Source: an uncultured Eubacteriales bacterium (lineage in GTDB: Bacteria > Bacillota > Clostridia > Christensenellales > Aristaeellaceae). From it: DNA of 41,685 nucleotides. The translations under genes were made by a program, and so were the position numbers. Positions 33,724 through 39,906 of the stretch are shown piece by piece (the first letter of the stretch is position 1; every line of letters starts with the position of its first letter). The stretch is from contig CACZHW010000032.1 of assembly GCA_902781095.1 (NCBI GenBank), forward strand, positions 1 through 41,685, given 5' to 3'. The notes under the pieces are model-generated. The model was not told where the DNA came from, ran no database searches, and saw only the letters and a list, made by a program, of their open reading frames with translations.

Positions 33724-33910
33724 CATGTGGTGGACGGTCCCGGAGGAGCAAATCGACCCGCCGGAGGACAACCGGCTGTACTGTGAGGAATGCGGGCAGG
33801 AGATTTGCGAGGGCGAGGCCTATGCGGAGTACGGGCGTGAGCACACCTGCCTGTGCAGCGACTGTGCCCAGAAGCACTGGGGCGGGAGGCTCGTATGGGC
33901 GTGGGCATAA
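33716..33910 (+). CDS. Small zinc-ribbon-like protein
   Basis: A 64-residue protein with six cysteines, including two CxxC pairs (CEECGQEIC and CLCSDC), that probably binds one zinc. AGGAG lies 9 bases before the ATG at 33716, which overlaps the previous gene by 8 bases. Function unknown; such proteins are common in phage early regions. Confidence 0.65.
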   Translation: MYDMWWTVPEEQIDPPEDNRLYCEECGQEICEGEAYAEYGREHTCLCSDCAQKHWGGRLVWAWA

Positions 33911-34013
33911 AAGAAGAACCCGGCAGGATCAGTGCCGGATTCATCGGTGTCCAGAGCAACCGGGCGGTCACAATGAACACAATTATTGTAACAGTTTACG
34001 GGAGGAATGACAA

Positions 34014-34964
34014 GTGAAACCCACTGTTTTCGCGGATACAAAGCACATGAGCCGGCAGGATTGGCTGAAGGCACGGCGCGCCGGCATCGGCGGCAGCGAC
34101 GCGGCTGCCATCCTCGGGCTGAACCCCTTCTCCTCGCCGATGAGCGTCTGGGCCGAGAAGGTCTCGGACGCGGAGCCGGAGGAGCTGAGGGGCAACGAGA
34201 GCGTCTGGCTGGGGAACGTGCTCGAGGAGCACGTGGCCCGGCGTTACGCGGAGGAGACCGGGCTGCCGGTGGTCCGCTGCAACAAGATGCTGCAGCACCC
34301 AAAGTACCCGTTCATGCTGGCGAACATCGACCGGCGGATACGGAACGCCCGGATCGGGATCGAGATCAAGACGACGTCCATGATGAACAAGACCGATTTC
34401 GCAAACGGCCAAATTTCGCCATGGTACTACGTGCAGTGCATGCACTACCTCGCGGTGACGGGCTGGAAGGAGTGGCTGCTCCTCGTGCTGGTCATCGGCA
34501 AGGGGCTCTACTCCTTCACGATCGACCGGGACGAGAAGGAAATCCGCAGCCTCGTCAAGGCGGAGGAGGCGTTCTGGAACGGGTACGTGAAGACCGGGAA
34601 GATGCCGCCCGCGGACGGCAGCCAGGCGGCCGCAAAAGCGATCGCCCTGCGCTTCCCGGCCTCGGACGGCACGGCGAAGGAGCTGACCTGCGACGCGGCC
34701 GTGCGCCGGTACGTGAACCTCGACATGCAGATCCGGTCGCTGGAGGCGGAGAAGGAGGTCATGCGCCAGCAGATCCAGACGGAGATGGGCACGGCGGAGA
34801 CCGGCACGGTGGACGGCTTCACCGTGAGCTGGAAGAGCGCGAAGCCGCGCGTGACGCTGGACTCAAAGCGCCTGTCCGCGGAGATGCCGGAGGTCTACAG
34901 CCGGTACTGCCGCACGGGCGAGGGGACGCGGCGCTTCATCGTGAGCGCCGGGAGGGGAGCCTGA
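34014..34964 (+). CDS. YqaJ-family viral recombinase (lambda-Exo-like 5'-3' exonuclease)
   Basis: A 316-residue nuclease that resects double-stranded DNA ends for RecT-mediated annealing. Family motifs: RRAGIGGSDAAAILGLNPF at the N-terminus, ANIDRRI, the catalytic strand IGIEIKTTS and WYYVQCMHYLAVTG. A coiled-coil-like segment (LDMQIRSLEAEKEVMRQQIQTEMG) follows. The start is GTG with GGAGG 8 bases upstream. The recT gene begins 2 bases after its stop, forming the usual exonuclease-annealase pair. Confidence 0.93.
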   Translation: MKPTVFADTKHMSRQDWLKARRAGIGGSDAAAILGLNPFSSPMSVWAEKVSDAEPEELRGNESVWLGNVLEEHVARRYAEETGLPVVRCNKMLQHPKYPFMLANIDRRIRNARIGIEIKTTSMMNKTDFANGQISPWYYVQCMHYLAVTGWKEWLLLVLVIGKGLYSFTIDRDEKEIRSLVKAEEAFWNGYVKTGKMPPADGSQAAAKAIALRFPASDGTAKELTCDAAVRRYVNLDMQIRSLEAEKEVMRQQIQTEMGTAETGTVDGFTVSWKSAKPRVTLDSKRLSAEMPEVYSRYCRTGEGTRRFIVSAGRGA

Positions 34965-34966
34965 CC

Positions 34967-35911
34967 ATGGAGAAGACGAAAAACGCCGCACGGCCGGCGA
35001 ACGTATCCGGGCTGATCGCAAACCAGGGTGGCGTGAAGGCCGTGGCGGAGAAGAAAGCCCAGCAGAGCGTCTCGGCGATCCTGAACGGGATGTTTGACAC
35101 GGGCGGCTACCGGAAGCGGCTGCAGGAGCTGCTGGGGGACCGGGCGCCGCAGTTCATGAGCGCGGTCATCGCCGTGGCCAACGCGGACCCGGCGCTCTCG
35201 GCCGCCGTCCGCTCCGCCCCGCAGACCGTCGTGCAGAGCGCGCTGAAGGCCGCCAGCTACGACCTGCCCGTCGACAACGCCCTCGGGTACGCGTACATCG
35301 TGCCCTTCAACAACCGCAAGAAGACGGAGTCAGGCGACTGGATCACCGTGCCGGAGGCGCAGTTCATCCTCGGCTACAAGGGCATGATCCAGCTGGCGCT
35401 TCGCACGGGTTGCTACCGCAACATCAACGTGATGGACGTGCGGGAGGGCGAGCTGGTGCGGCGGGACCGGCTGCGGGAGGACTATGAGTTTGACTGGATC
35501 GAGGACGACGAGGCGCGGGAGAAGCTGCCCGTCGTGGGCTACGTGGGCTTCTTCCGGCTGATCAACGGCGCGGAGAAGACGCTGTATATGACGCGCGGGC
35601 AGATTGATGCGCACGAGAAGGCAAACCGCAAGGGGCCCTACCAGAGCAAGGGATGGCGCGACAACTACGACGCGATGGCGAGGAAGACGCTGGTCCGCCT
35701 GCTCCTCGGCAAGTGGGGCGTGCTCTCCATCGACTACAGGACGGCGACGCCGGGACAGATCCAGGCGGCCGAGGGGATCGCCTCCGGCCTGCCGGACGAC
35801 GAGGTGGCGGTCGCCGGCGAGGCGGACTACACGGCCGTGACGGTCGACCCGGAGACCGGCGAGATCCTGCGGGAGGCCGGGCCCGCGCCGGATCCGTCCA
35901 CCCAAGGATAA
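34967..35911 (+). CDS. recT: RecT-family single-strand annealing protein
   Basis: A 314-residue recombinase that binds single strands and pairs them during phage recombination. Visible RecT features are QFMSAVIAVANADPALS, SALKAASYDLPVDNALGYAYIVPFNNRK, AQFILGYKGMIQLALRTG, MTRGQIDAHEKA and WRDNYDAMARKTLVRLLLGKWG. The C-terminal 60 residues are acidic and low in order. The ATG at 34967 has GGAGGGGAG upstream; the frame stays open far upstream because of the high GC content, but that part is antisense-like overlap. Confidence 0.95.
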   Translation: MEKTKNAARPANVSGLIANQGGVKAVAEKKAQQSVSAILNGMFDTGGYRKRLQELLGDRAPQFMSAVIAVANADPALSAAVRSAPQTVVQSALKAASYDLPVDNALGYAYIVPFNNRKKTESGDWITVPEAQFILGYKGMIQLALRTGCYRNINVMDVREGELVRRDRLREDYEFDWIEDDEAREKLPVVGYVGFFRLINGAEKTLYMTRGQIDAHEKANRKGPYQSKGWRDNYDAMARKTLVRLLLGKWGVLSIDYRTATPGQIQAAEGIASGLPDDEVAVAGEADYTAVTVDPETGEILREAGPAPDPSTQG

Positions 35912-35926
35912 GCGCGGGGGCCGTGC

Positions 35927-36640
35927 ATGGCAAAGGAAACCGGGGTCAATCCCGGCATCGTCCTCTTCCCGGAGGACATCGAGCGGATCCAGCGCTGCGT
36001 GCGCGCCGAGCGGCGCTGGCCCGTCATCTACGCGCTTTCCCGCTATACGCTGACGGGCGAGAGACCTACGGAGGAGGAGTTGGGCGAGGGCGGGCTTGTC
36101 GCCTTTGAGTTCATCTTCGAGAAGGTGGAGAAAGCCCAGCAGAATTACCGTGAGAACGCAGAGAAGCGCCGCGCCGCGGCAGAAGCGCGCTGGCGGAAGC
36201 AGGAGGCGGACGGGGACGCGCCCGGCCCGGCACCGGGAGATGCGTCCTGTGCGGACGCATGCATCCGTACCCCAACAGGAACAGGAACGGGAACGAAAAC
36301 AGGAACAGGAACGAAAACAGGAACGGGAAGGGAAGGGGGAGACGGTGTTATGCCGACCCCCGCGACCCTACCGGACAACCTGATCGACACCTACGGGCTC
36401 GTGAAGAGCAGCCAGACGAGGACAGCGCTCACCGAGGACCTGCAGAAGGCCGGCGAGCGGAGGCTGAGGGAGGCGCTGAAACAGGCGGCCCTCAGTAACT
36501 CGCGCGGGAAGGTGAGCGTCAACTTCTACCGGACGATCCTCTACGACACGGGCAGGGCGAAGGAGCCCGCCCGCGACTACCAGTCGAGGCACTACAGCGA
36601 CGAGGAGTTCCGGGCAATGGAAGTGGATCTGGACGCATAA
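35927..36640 (+). CDS. Phage replication-type protein (DUF6291-like N-terminus, repeat linker, helical C-terminus)
   Basis: A 237-residue protein in the replication slot after recT. Residues 1-90 follow the DUF6291-type pattern (YALSRYTLTGERP, AFEFIFEKVEKAQQNYRENAEKRRAAAEARW). Residues about 115-140 are a Thr-Gly-Lys low-complexity linker written by an 18-base tandem repeat (36277-36340). The C-terminal 90 residues are helical (LTEDLQKAGERRLREALKQAALSN) and may act like a DnaD-type replisome organiser, which is inference. No helicase or DnaC-type gene follows. Confidence 0.65.
   Translation: MAKETGVNPGIVLFPEDIERIQRCVRAERRWPVIYALSRYTLTGERPTEEELGEGGLVAFEFIFEKVEKAQQNYRENAEKRRAAAEARWRKQEADGDAPGPAPGDASCADACIRTPTGTGTGTKTGTGTKTGTGREGGDGVMPTPATLPDNLIDTYGLVKSSQTRTALTEDLQKAGERRLREALKQAALSNSRGKVSVNFYRTILYDTGRAKEPARDYQSRHYSDEEFRAMEVDLDA
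36277..36340 (+). repeat. GGAACR-type minisatellite inside a coding region
   Basis: Hexamers of the type GGAACA/GGAACG/GAAAAC are organised as an 18-base unit repeated about three times with small changes, encoding a TGTGTK-like linker. Because 18 and 6 are multiples of 3, copy changes keep the frame. An 8-bp hairpin (ATGCGTCC with GGACGCAT, 36240-36260) lies just upstream. Confidence 0.7.
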
Positions 36641-36692
36641 CCCCACCACCGCCCGAGAAGGGCTGACAGAGGGGTTAAGAGAGGAGTTAAGC

Positions 36693-36857
36693 ATGGAAAG
36701 AAAGTTAAGGGATATCGAGTATGAGCGGGAGGAGAGCATCCTGCCCGAGGTGTACGCGCGGTTTGTGCCGATGGCCAAGATCCTCGCCTGGTGCCTCCTG
36801 ATCCTTTACCTGGCGGCCGGGCTGCCGAAGTTTATCGCGTGGGAGGGGATGCTGTGA
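36693..36857 (+). CDS. 54-residue single-helix membrane protein
   Basis: MERKLRDIEYEREESILPEV begins a 54-residue protein with a charged N-terminus and one membrane helix (about residues 28-48, MAKILAWCLLILYLAAGLPKF). GAGGAG lies 7 bases before the ATG, a strong ribosome site. Its TGA overlaps the GTG of the next gene (GTGA). Function unknown; a holin- or antirepressor-like role cannot be judged from sequence. Confidence 0.6.
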   Translation: MERKLRDIEYEREESILPEVYARFVPMAKILAWCLLILYLAAGLPKFIAWEGML

Positions 36858-37189
36858 GGTTTGAGACTAAGCGGGACGTCGCGGATGCCCTGCGGGGCTA
36901 CCTGCACAAGCGGGCGAGGCTGCAGCGCCTCGACCGCTGCAGGGCGGCGGGGGACGACGACCCGGACCCGGAGCTCCGTGAGGAGGTGCGGGAAGTGGAG
37001 ACCGCGCTCTCCTCGCTCTACGAGGAGGAGAAGTACATCGTGTGGATGCGCTACGTAAAAGACTGCCGCTACCCCACGATACAGGCCGGCTTTGCTACGC
37101 GCTATGGGAGACCCATATCGGAGAGCCGGCTGAAGTACAGGGCCTCAGTGGCGCTGGAAAAGATGGCGGAGGTGCTGGGCGTGTCGTGA
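36854..37189 (+). CDS. Sigma-70 region 4-like / ArpU-type phage late regulator
   Basis: A 111-residue protein. It starts with a helical part (DVADALRGYLHKRARLQRLDRCRAA), an acidic loop (DDDPDPELREEVREVE), then LSSLYEEEKYIVWMRYVKDCRYPTIQAGFATRYGRPISESRLKYRASVALEKMAEVLG, which follows the sigma region-4/RinA-ArpU pattern that activates late phage genes. The start is GTG at 36854 with GGGAGGGG 5-6 bases upstream. Normally terminase genes follow such a regulator; here they are missing. Confidence 0.75.
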   Translation: MRFETKRDVADALRGYLHKRARLQRLDRCRAAGDDDPDPELREEVREVETALSSLYEEEKYIVWMRYVKDCRYPTIQAGFATRYGRPISESRLKYRASVALEKMAEVLGVS

Positions 37190-37205
37190 AACAATACGAT
37201 TTATA

Positions 37206-37234
37206 TTGCTATGCGGATAGTACCGTCATAGAAT
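37206..37234 (+). promoter_or_regulatory. Promoter with dyad symmetry upstream of the TetR gene
   Basis: TTGCTA (37206-37211), 17 bases, TAGAAT (37229-37234). The spacer contains an imperfect dyad, TATG-CGG and CCG-t-CATA, suited for TetR autoregulation (inference). Confidence 0.45.
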
Positions 37235-37256
37235 AATGACAGGAAGGGTGATAGCA

Positions 37257-37811
37257 ATGACAGCTTACAGGAAGATAACGCCGGAGAAGATCCTTGACGC
37301 CGCTTACGCAGTCTTCTGCCGAGAGGGCATGGAGAAGGTGAGCGCGCGGCAGGTCGCCCGGGAGGCCGGGTGCTCCACTCAGCCGCTCTTCAGTTGCTTC
37401 ACAAACATGGAGGAGGTCCGGGGCGCGCTGGAGAAGCGTGTCGTGGGGGATTTCCACGCGGCGCTGGAGGCGCCGCTCGAAAGTGAGGACGCGCTGCTGG
37501 ACTGGTGCCGCGCCTACGTGCGCTTCGCGGGGGAGAACCGCCGGGCTTTTTACCACCTGTTCTCAGAGACAAACCTCGGGCCGGAGGCCCTGCACGGGGA
37601 GGACGGGCTGTACCCGCGGCTGGTGGAAGTGGCCGTGCGGCAGGAGGGGCCGGACGAGGGAAAGGCGCGGGAGCACATCGAGAGGGCCTGCCTGTACGCG
37701 AATGGCCTTGCGTTCCTGCTGGCTAACGGGTCCCATGACCTGACGGCAGACGAAGCCTGCCGGAAGCTGGAGGAGACGATCGGGGCGACGAGGAAGATGA
37801 TAAGGGGATAA
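37257..37811 (+). CDS. TetR-family transcriptional regulator
   Basis: A 184-residue repressor with the TetR N-terminal HTH (KILDAAYAVFCREGMEKVSARQVAREAGCSTQPLFSCFTNMEEV, residues about 10-55) and a helical ligand domain ending before residue 180 (FYHLFSETNL, ERACLYANGLAFLLANGS). AGGGTG lies 6 bases before the ATG at 37257. No efflux gene is adjacent, so its target is unknown and may be itself. It follows the phage early module directly and may be cargo. A terminator ends the gene. Confidence 0.9.
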   Translation: MTAYRKITPEKILDAAYAVFCREGMEKVSARQVAREAGCSTQPLFSCFTNMEEVRGALEKRVVGDFHAALEAPLESEDALLDWCRAYVRFAGENRRAFYHLFSETNLGPEALHGEDGLYPRLVEVAVRQEGPDEGKAREHIERACLYANGLAFLLANGSHDLTADEACRKLEETIGATRKMIRG

Positions 37812-37825
37812 AGGAAATTGGAATA

Positions 37826-37858
37826 GGAAAGGACCGGCGGGAGGCCGGCCCTTTCCTT
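37826..37858 (+). terminator. Terminator after the TetR gene
   Basis: GGAAAGG-CCGGC pairs with GCCGG-CCTTTCC (one mismatch), 5-base loop. It is similar in sequence to the hairpin at 38444-38472. Confidence 0.75.
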
Positions 37859-37894
37859 GTAAACGAAGTCATTTTGTTGCATGCGGGGCAGCAT

Positions 37895-38140
37895 TCACAC
37901 CGGTATGCTGTCATCAAAGAGCCATTCCGGGTCGATGTCGATGCCTCCCGGCCAGCACACGCAGCCTTCCCGTGTGAAAGCCAGCTTGAAAAAAGCCTTG
38001 TCGCGCAGCTTTTCATAGCACTTCCGCCCGAGGAGCGCCCGCGCGTCGAACTCCTTTACCACGCCGTTTTCAAACGTGACGCGGAGCCTGTAATCGTCCA
38101 TTGCGGTAACGGCAACCGCGTCCGGCGGCAGCTTTTTCAT
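37895..38140 (-). CDS. DUF2442 domain-containing protein
   Basis: An 81-residue protein with the DUF2442 pattern: YRLRVTFENGVVKEFDARALLG, then KAFFKLAFTREGCVCWPGGIDIDPEWLFDD. DUF2442 genes are often paired with a DUF4160 gene in toxin-antitoxin-like modules. No DUF4160 partner is seen here, so it stands alone. GAGGTGA lies 6 bases before the ATG at 38140. Confidence 0.85.
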   Translation of the reverse strand: MKKLPPDAVAVTAMDDYRLRVTFENGVVKEFDARALLGRKCYEKLRDKAFFKLAFTREGCVCWPGGIDIDPEWLFDDSIPV

Positions 38141-38171
38141 CGCGCTCACCTCATTCAAAGGACTGGTATAT

Positions 38172-38330
38172 ATGGCAATTATAGCATTAACCCGGGAGGG
38201 TGTACAGGCTGCGGGGAGGCGGGGGACGGACCTTGACCCTGCGTACCTGTTCTGCTATGATAATGACAGCGGGGAAAACCCTGCTGCACATTACGGTGTG
38301 CCTTACAGTAAGGACTGGCCAGTGAAGTAA
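38172..38330 (+). CDS. Possible 52-residue hypothetical protein
   Basis: MAIIALTREGVQAAGRRGTD begins a 52-codon frame that ends in HYGVPYSKDWPVK. AAAGGA lies about 10 bases upstream. The last codons form the ascending arm of the following terminator, as often seen for real genes. No family is recognised; the call rests on the ribosome site and the terminator only. Confidence 0.35.
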   Translation: MAIIALTREGVQAAGRRGTDLDPAYLFCYDNDSGENPAAHYGVPYSKDWPVK

Positions 38331-38355
38331 GGCACACTGGCCAGTTCACTTTTTG
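38314..38355 (+). terminator. Terminator hairpin with TTTTT
   Basis: ACTGGCCAGTG (38314-38324) pairs perfectly with CACTGGCCAGT (38335-38345), followed by TCACTTTTT. Confidence 0.75.
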
Positions 38356-38356
38356 G

Positions 38357-38472
38357 GCCCGGTTACCGGGCAGAAGCGGATATAAGGGAATCCCGGCCGA
38401 ATGGGCCGGGATTCTTTGCGAGGCATAGGTGGGGCAGAATGGGAAGGACCGGCGAGAGGAGCCGGTCCTTTT
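38357..38472 (+). repeat. Cluster of three further hairpins
   Basis: GCCCGG-TTA-CCGGGC (38357-38371), an 11-bp stem at 38388-38414 (GAATCCCGGCC with GGCCGGGATTC), and AAGGACCGGC with GCCGGTCCTT at 38444-38470 followed by TT. The last resembles the TetR terminator at 37826-37858. Together with 38314-38355 they fill 160 bases without a credible gene. Confidence 0.65.
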
Positions 38473-38520
38473 AATATGACATTGAAAAGCGGGTATTTCC
38501 GCGATCTGTTTCTTTTACAG

Positions 38521-38580
38521 AATCTTTGAAGAAGATTCCAATAGCCAAATCTTCAGAAGATGGAGCAAAGACAGTACAAT
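38521..38580 (+). promoter_or_regulatory. Palindromes and promoter upstream of the serine recombinase
   Basis: ATCTT-TGAAG-AAGAT (38522-38536) and the perfect ATCTTC-A-GAAGAT (38549-38561) are related dyads 27 bases apart. The second overlaps a -35 like TTCAGA (38552-38557), 17 bases before TACAAT (38575-38580). They could be resolvase sub-sites or autoregulatory operators. Confidence 0.5.
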
Positions 38581-38625
38581 TATTTAGCACACAAAGAAAA
38601 AATACATCGAAAGGGGAAAAGAAAA

Positions 38626-39228
38626 ATGAAGATTTTCGGTTATGTCAGAGTGTCTTCGGCGGACCAGAATGAAGAACGACAGATTCAGGCAATGCAACAG
38701 ATGGCTGTACCGGCTAAGTGCATCTTTACAGACAAGATATCCGGCAAGGACTTTGTTCGACCACAGTATCGAAGGATGCTCCGGAAACTGAAGAGAGGGG
38801 ACCTTCTGTATATCACCAGCATTGACCGCCTTGGCCGCAATTACGAAGAAATCTTAAAGCAGTGGTCGTATCTCACGCAGGATATCGGTATTGATATATG
38901 CGTTATTGAGATGCCGCTGCTGGATACGCGCATCGGAAAGGACCTCATCGGCACCTTCCTTACGGATCAAGTCCTCAGACTCCTCAGTTTTGTGGCCCAG
39001 AACGAGCGGGAAAACATCCGTCGGCGACAAGCCCAAGGGATTGAGGCGGCAAAGAAGAGGGGTGTCCGATTCGGTAGACCGAAGAAGATGATGACTCCTG
39101 AAATGCAAACTGCAATTCTAAACTGGCAGAACAAGAAGATTACCTGTAAAGAGGCTTCTGAACTATGCGGCGTTTGCACAGTTACGATAAAGAGATGGGG
39201 AAGGGAATTGAACCAGGCGACCAAGTAA
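38626..39228 (+). CDS. Serine recombinase (resolvase/invertase family)
   Basis: A 200-residue small serine recombinase that cuts and rejoins DNA at short dyad sites. The nucleophile Ser is in FGYVRVSSADQNEERQ near residue 10; further motifs are DKISGKDFVRPQYRRML, LKRGDLLYITSIDRLGRNYEEI and ENIRRRQAQGIEAAKKRGVRFGRPKK. The C-terminal HTH is ITCKEASELCGVCTVTIKRWGREL. AAAGGGG lies 9 bases before the ATG at 38626. The size fits resolvases and Hin/Pin-type invertases. It is less GC-rich than the host genes. Inverted 12-bp repeats 110 bases downstream are candidate targets. Confidence 0.93.
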   Translation: MKIFGYVRVSSADQNEERQIQAMQQMAVPAKCIFTDKISGKDFVRPQYRRMLRKLKRGDLLYITSIDRLGRNYEEILKQWSYLTQDIGIDICVIEMPLLDTRIGKDLIGTFLTDQVLRLLSFVAQNERENIRRRQAQGIEAAKKRGVRFGRPKKMMTPEMQTAILNWQNKKITCKEASELCGVCTVTIKRWGRELNQATK

Positions 39229-39276
39229 GCAAGGATCATAGCAAGATAAGGGGATCCAAACTACAGGCCATAAATG

Positions 39277-39317
39277 AAAAGCTGCTTTAAGAAACTTTCT
39301 TTAAGCAGCTTTTTTTA
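39277..39317 (+). terminator. Terminator of the serine recombinase gene
   Basis: A 15-position stem with one mismatch (39277-39291 with 39299-39313), loop AAACTTT, followed by a T-run. Confidence 0.85.
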
Positions 39318-39339
39318 GGTTTATATGAGAAACGGAAAG

Positions 39340-39538
39340 AAAGTACACTTTTTTTCACGGGAAAGGGATTGCAATACTAACACGAGAATGTTACAATATG
39401 TAATAAAGAATTTTGGGATGATTAAAAAGAAAGAATGATTGGTATATTTAATGCGTTATCTTAATGTATTCTGAGAATGAATTTATGAAATGACATTAAG
39501 AATCGAAAATGTGTGAATTCAATAATAAAGTGTACTTT
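39340..39538. repeat. Inverted 12-bp repeats enclosing a promoter: candidate invertible segment
   Basis: AAAGTACACTTT (39340-39351) and its exact reverse complement AAAGTGTACTTT (39527-39538) flank 175 AT-rich bases. Each site is a 5-bp dyad (AAAGT/ACTTT) around an asymmetric 2-base core (AC or GT), the form of crossover sites cut by serine invertases. Seen: the repeats. Inferred: inversion. Confidence 0.5.
39369..39397 (+). promoter_or_regulatory. Promoter inside the putative invertible segment
   Basis: TTGCAA (39369-39374), 17 bases, TACAAT (39392-39397), pointing toward the XRE-licD-cytidylyltransferase genes with a 170-base leader. In this orientation the operon would be on. Confidence 0.65.
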
Positions 39539-39573
39539 TATTACTTTCGAAATATAAGAATGGGAGCATTAAT

Positions 39574-39906
39574 ATGATCGGTGAAAGGCTGCAGATGGTC
39601 AGAAAGCACTACCGTGTCCGACAGGCAGAACTGGCGAATATCCTGGGTGTGTCCAAGTTTACTGTGCAATCCTGGGAGCAGGATAAGAGCAATCCGAGCT
39701 ACGAAACGCTGGCAAAGATCTGCCAAATGTACCATGTCTCATCGAACTTTCTTCTTGGACTGACAGATCAGTTACCAACCTATCAGGAGGATAGCAGTGT
39801 CCCACTCTTTCAAGGGCTTAATGAAGAAAGCCAAGGGATGCTGAAAAGCTATGCGGACTTTTTGAGAGTGCAGCAAAAATCGTCTGGAGAATCCATATCC
39901 AAATGA
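39574..39906 (+). CDS. HTH XRE-family regulator coupled to licD
   Basis: A 110-residue protein with an N-terminal Cro/C1 helix-turn-helix (ERLQMVRKHYRVRQAELANILGVSKFTVQSWEQDKSNPSYETLAKIC, residues 4-50) and a short helical tail (FLLGLTDQLPTY, LNEESQGMLKSYADFLRVQQ). GGGAG lies 7-8 bases before the ATG. Its TGA overlaps the licD ATG (ATGA), so it is expressed together with the glycan genes and may regulate their promoter. It is visibly AT-richer than licD, so the junction joins DNA of different composition. Confidence 0.88.
   Translation: MIGERLQMVRKHYRVRQAELANILGVSKFTVQSWEQDKSNPSYETLAKICQMYHVSSNFLLGLTDQLPTYQEDSSVPLFQGLNEESQGMLKSYADFLRVQQKSSGESISK

Larger units (their letters stand above)
30686..39230. 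mobile_element. Integrated prophage-like / satellite-type element next to tRNA-Leu (right end not defined)
   Basis: Integrase beside a tRNA 3' end, a divergent CI/Cro switch, ImmA-like peptidase, YqaJ-RecT recombination pair, replication-type protein and a sigma/ArpU-like late regulator form an early phage module. The confident core is 30861-37189. TetR, DUF2442, hairpins and a serine recombinase up to 39228 may be cargo or a second insertion. No terminase, portal, capsid, tail or lysis gene is present. I could not find a second copy of the tRNA-Leu 3' end by eye, so attR is unknown. Confidence 0.65.

Noticed and set aside
34007..34966. 634-residue version of RecT starting at 34007
   Set aside because: The extra 320 codons overlap the YqaJ gene in another frame; the ATG at 34967 has the ribosome site and the normal RecT length.
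36277..36340. CRISPR-like repeat array
   Set aside because: The units are contiguous hexamers/18-mers without spacers and lie inside a coding frame.
37190..39573. A second copy of the tRNA-Leu 3' end (attR)
   Set aside because: I read through the region for CTACCGCACCA- and TTCAAGTCCC-like sequences and found none, so no right attachment site is claimed.
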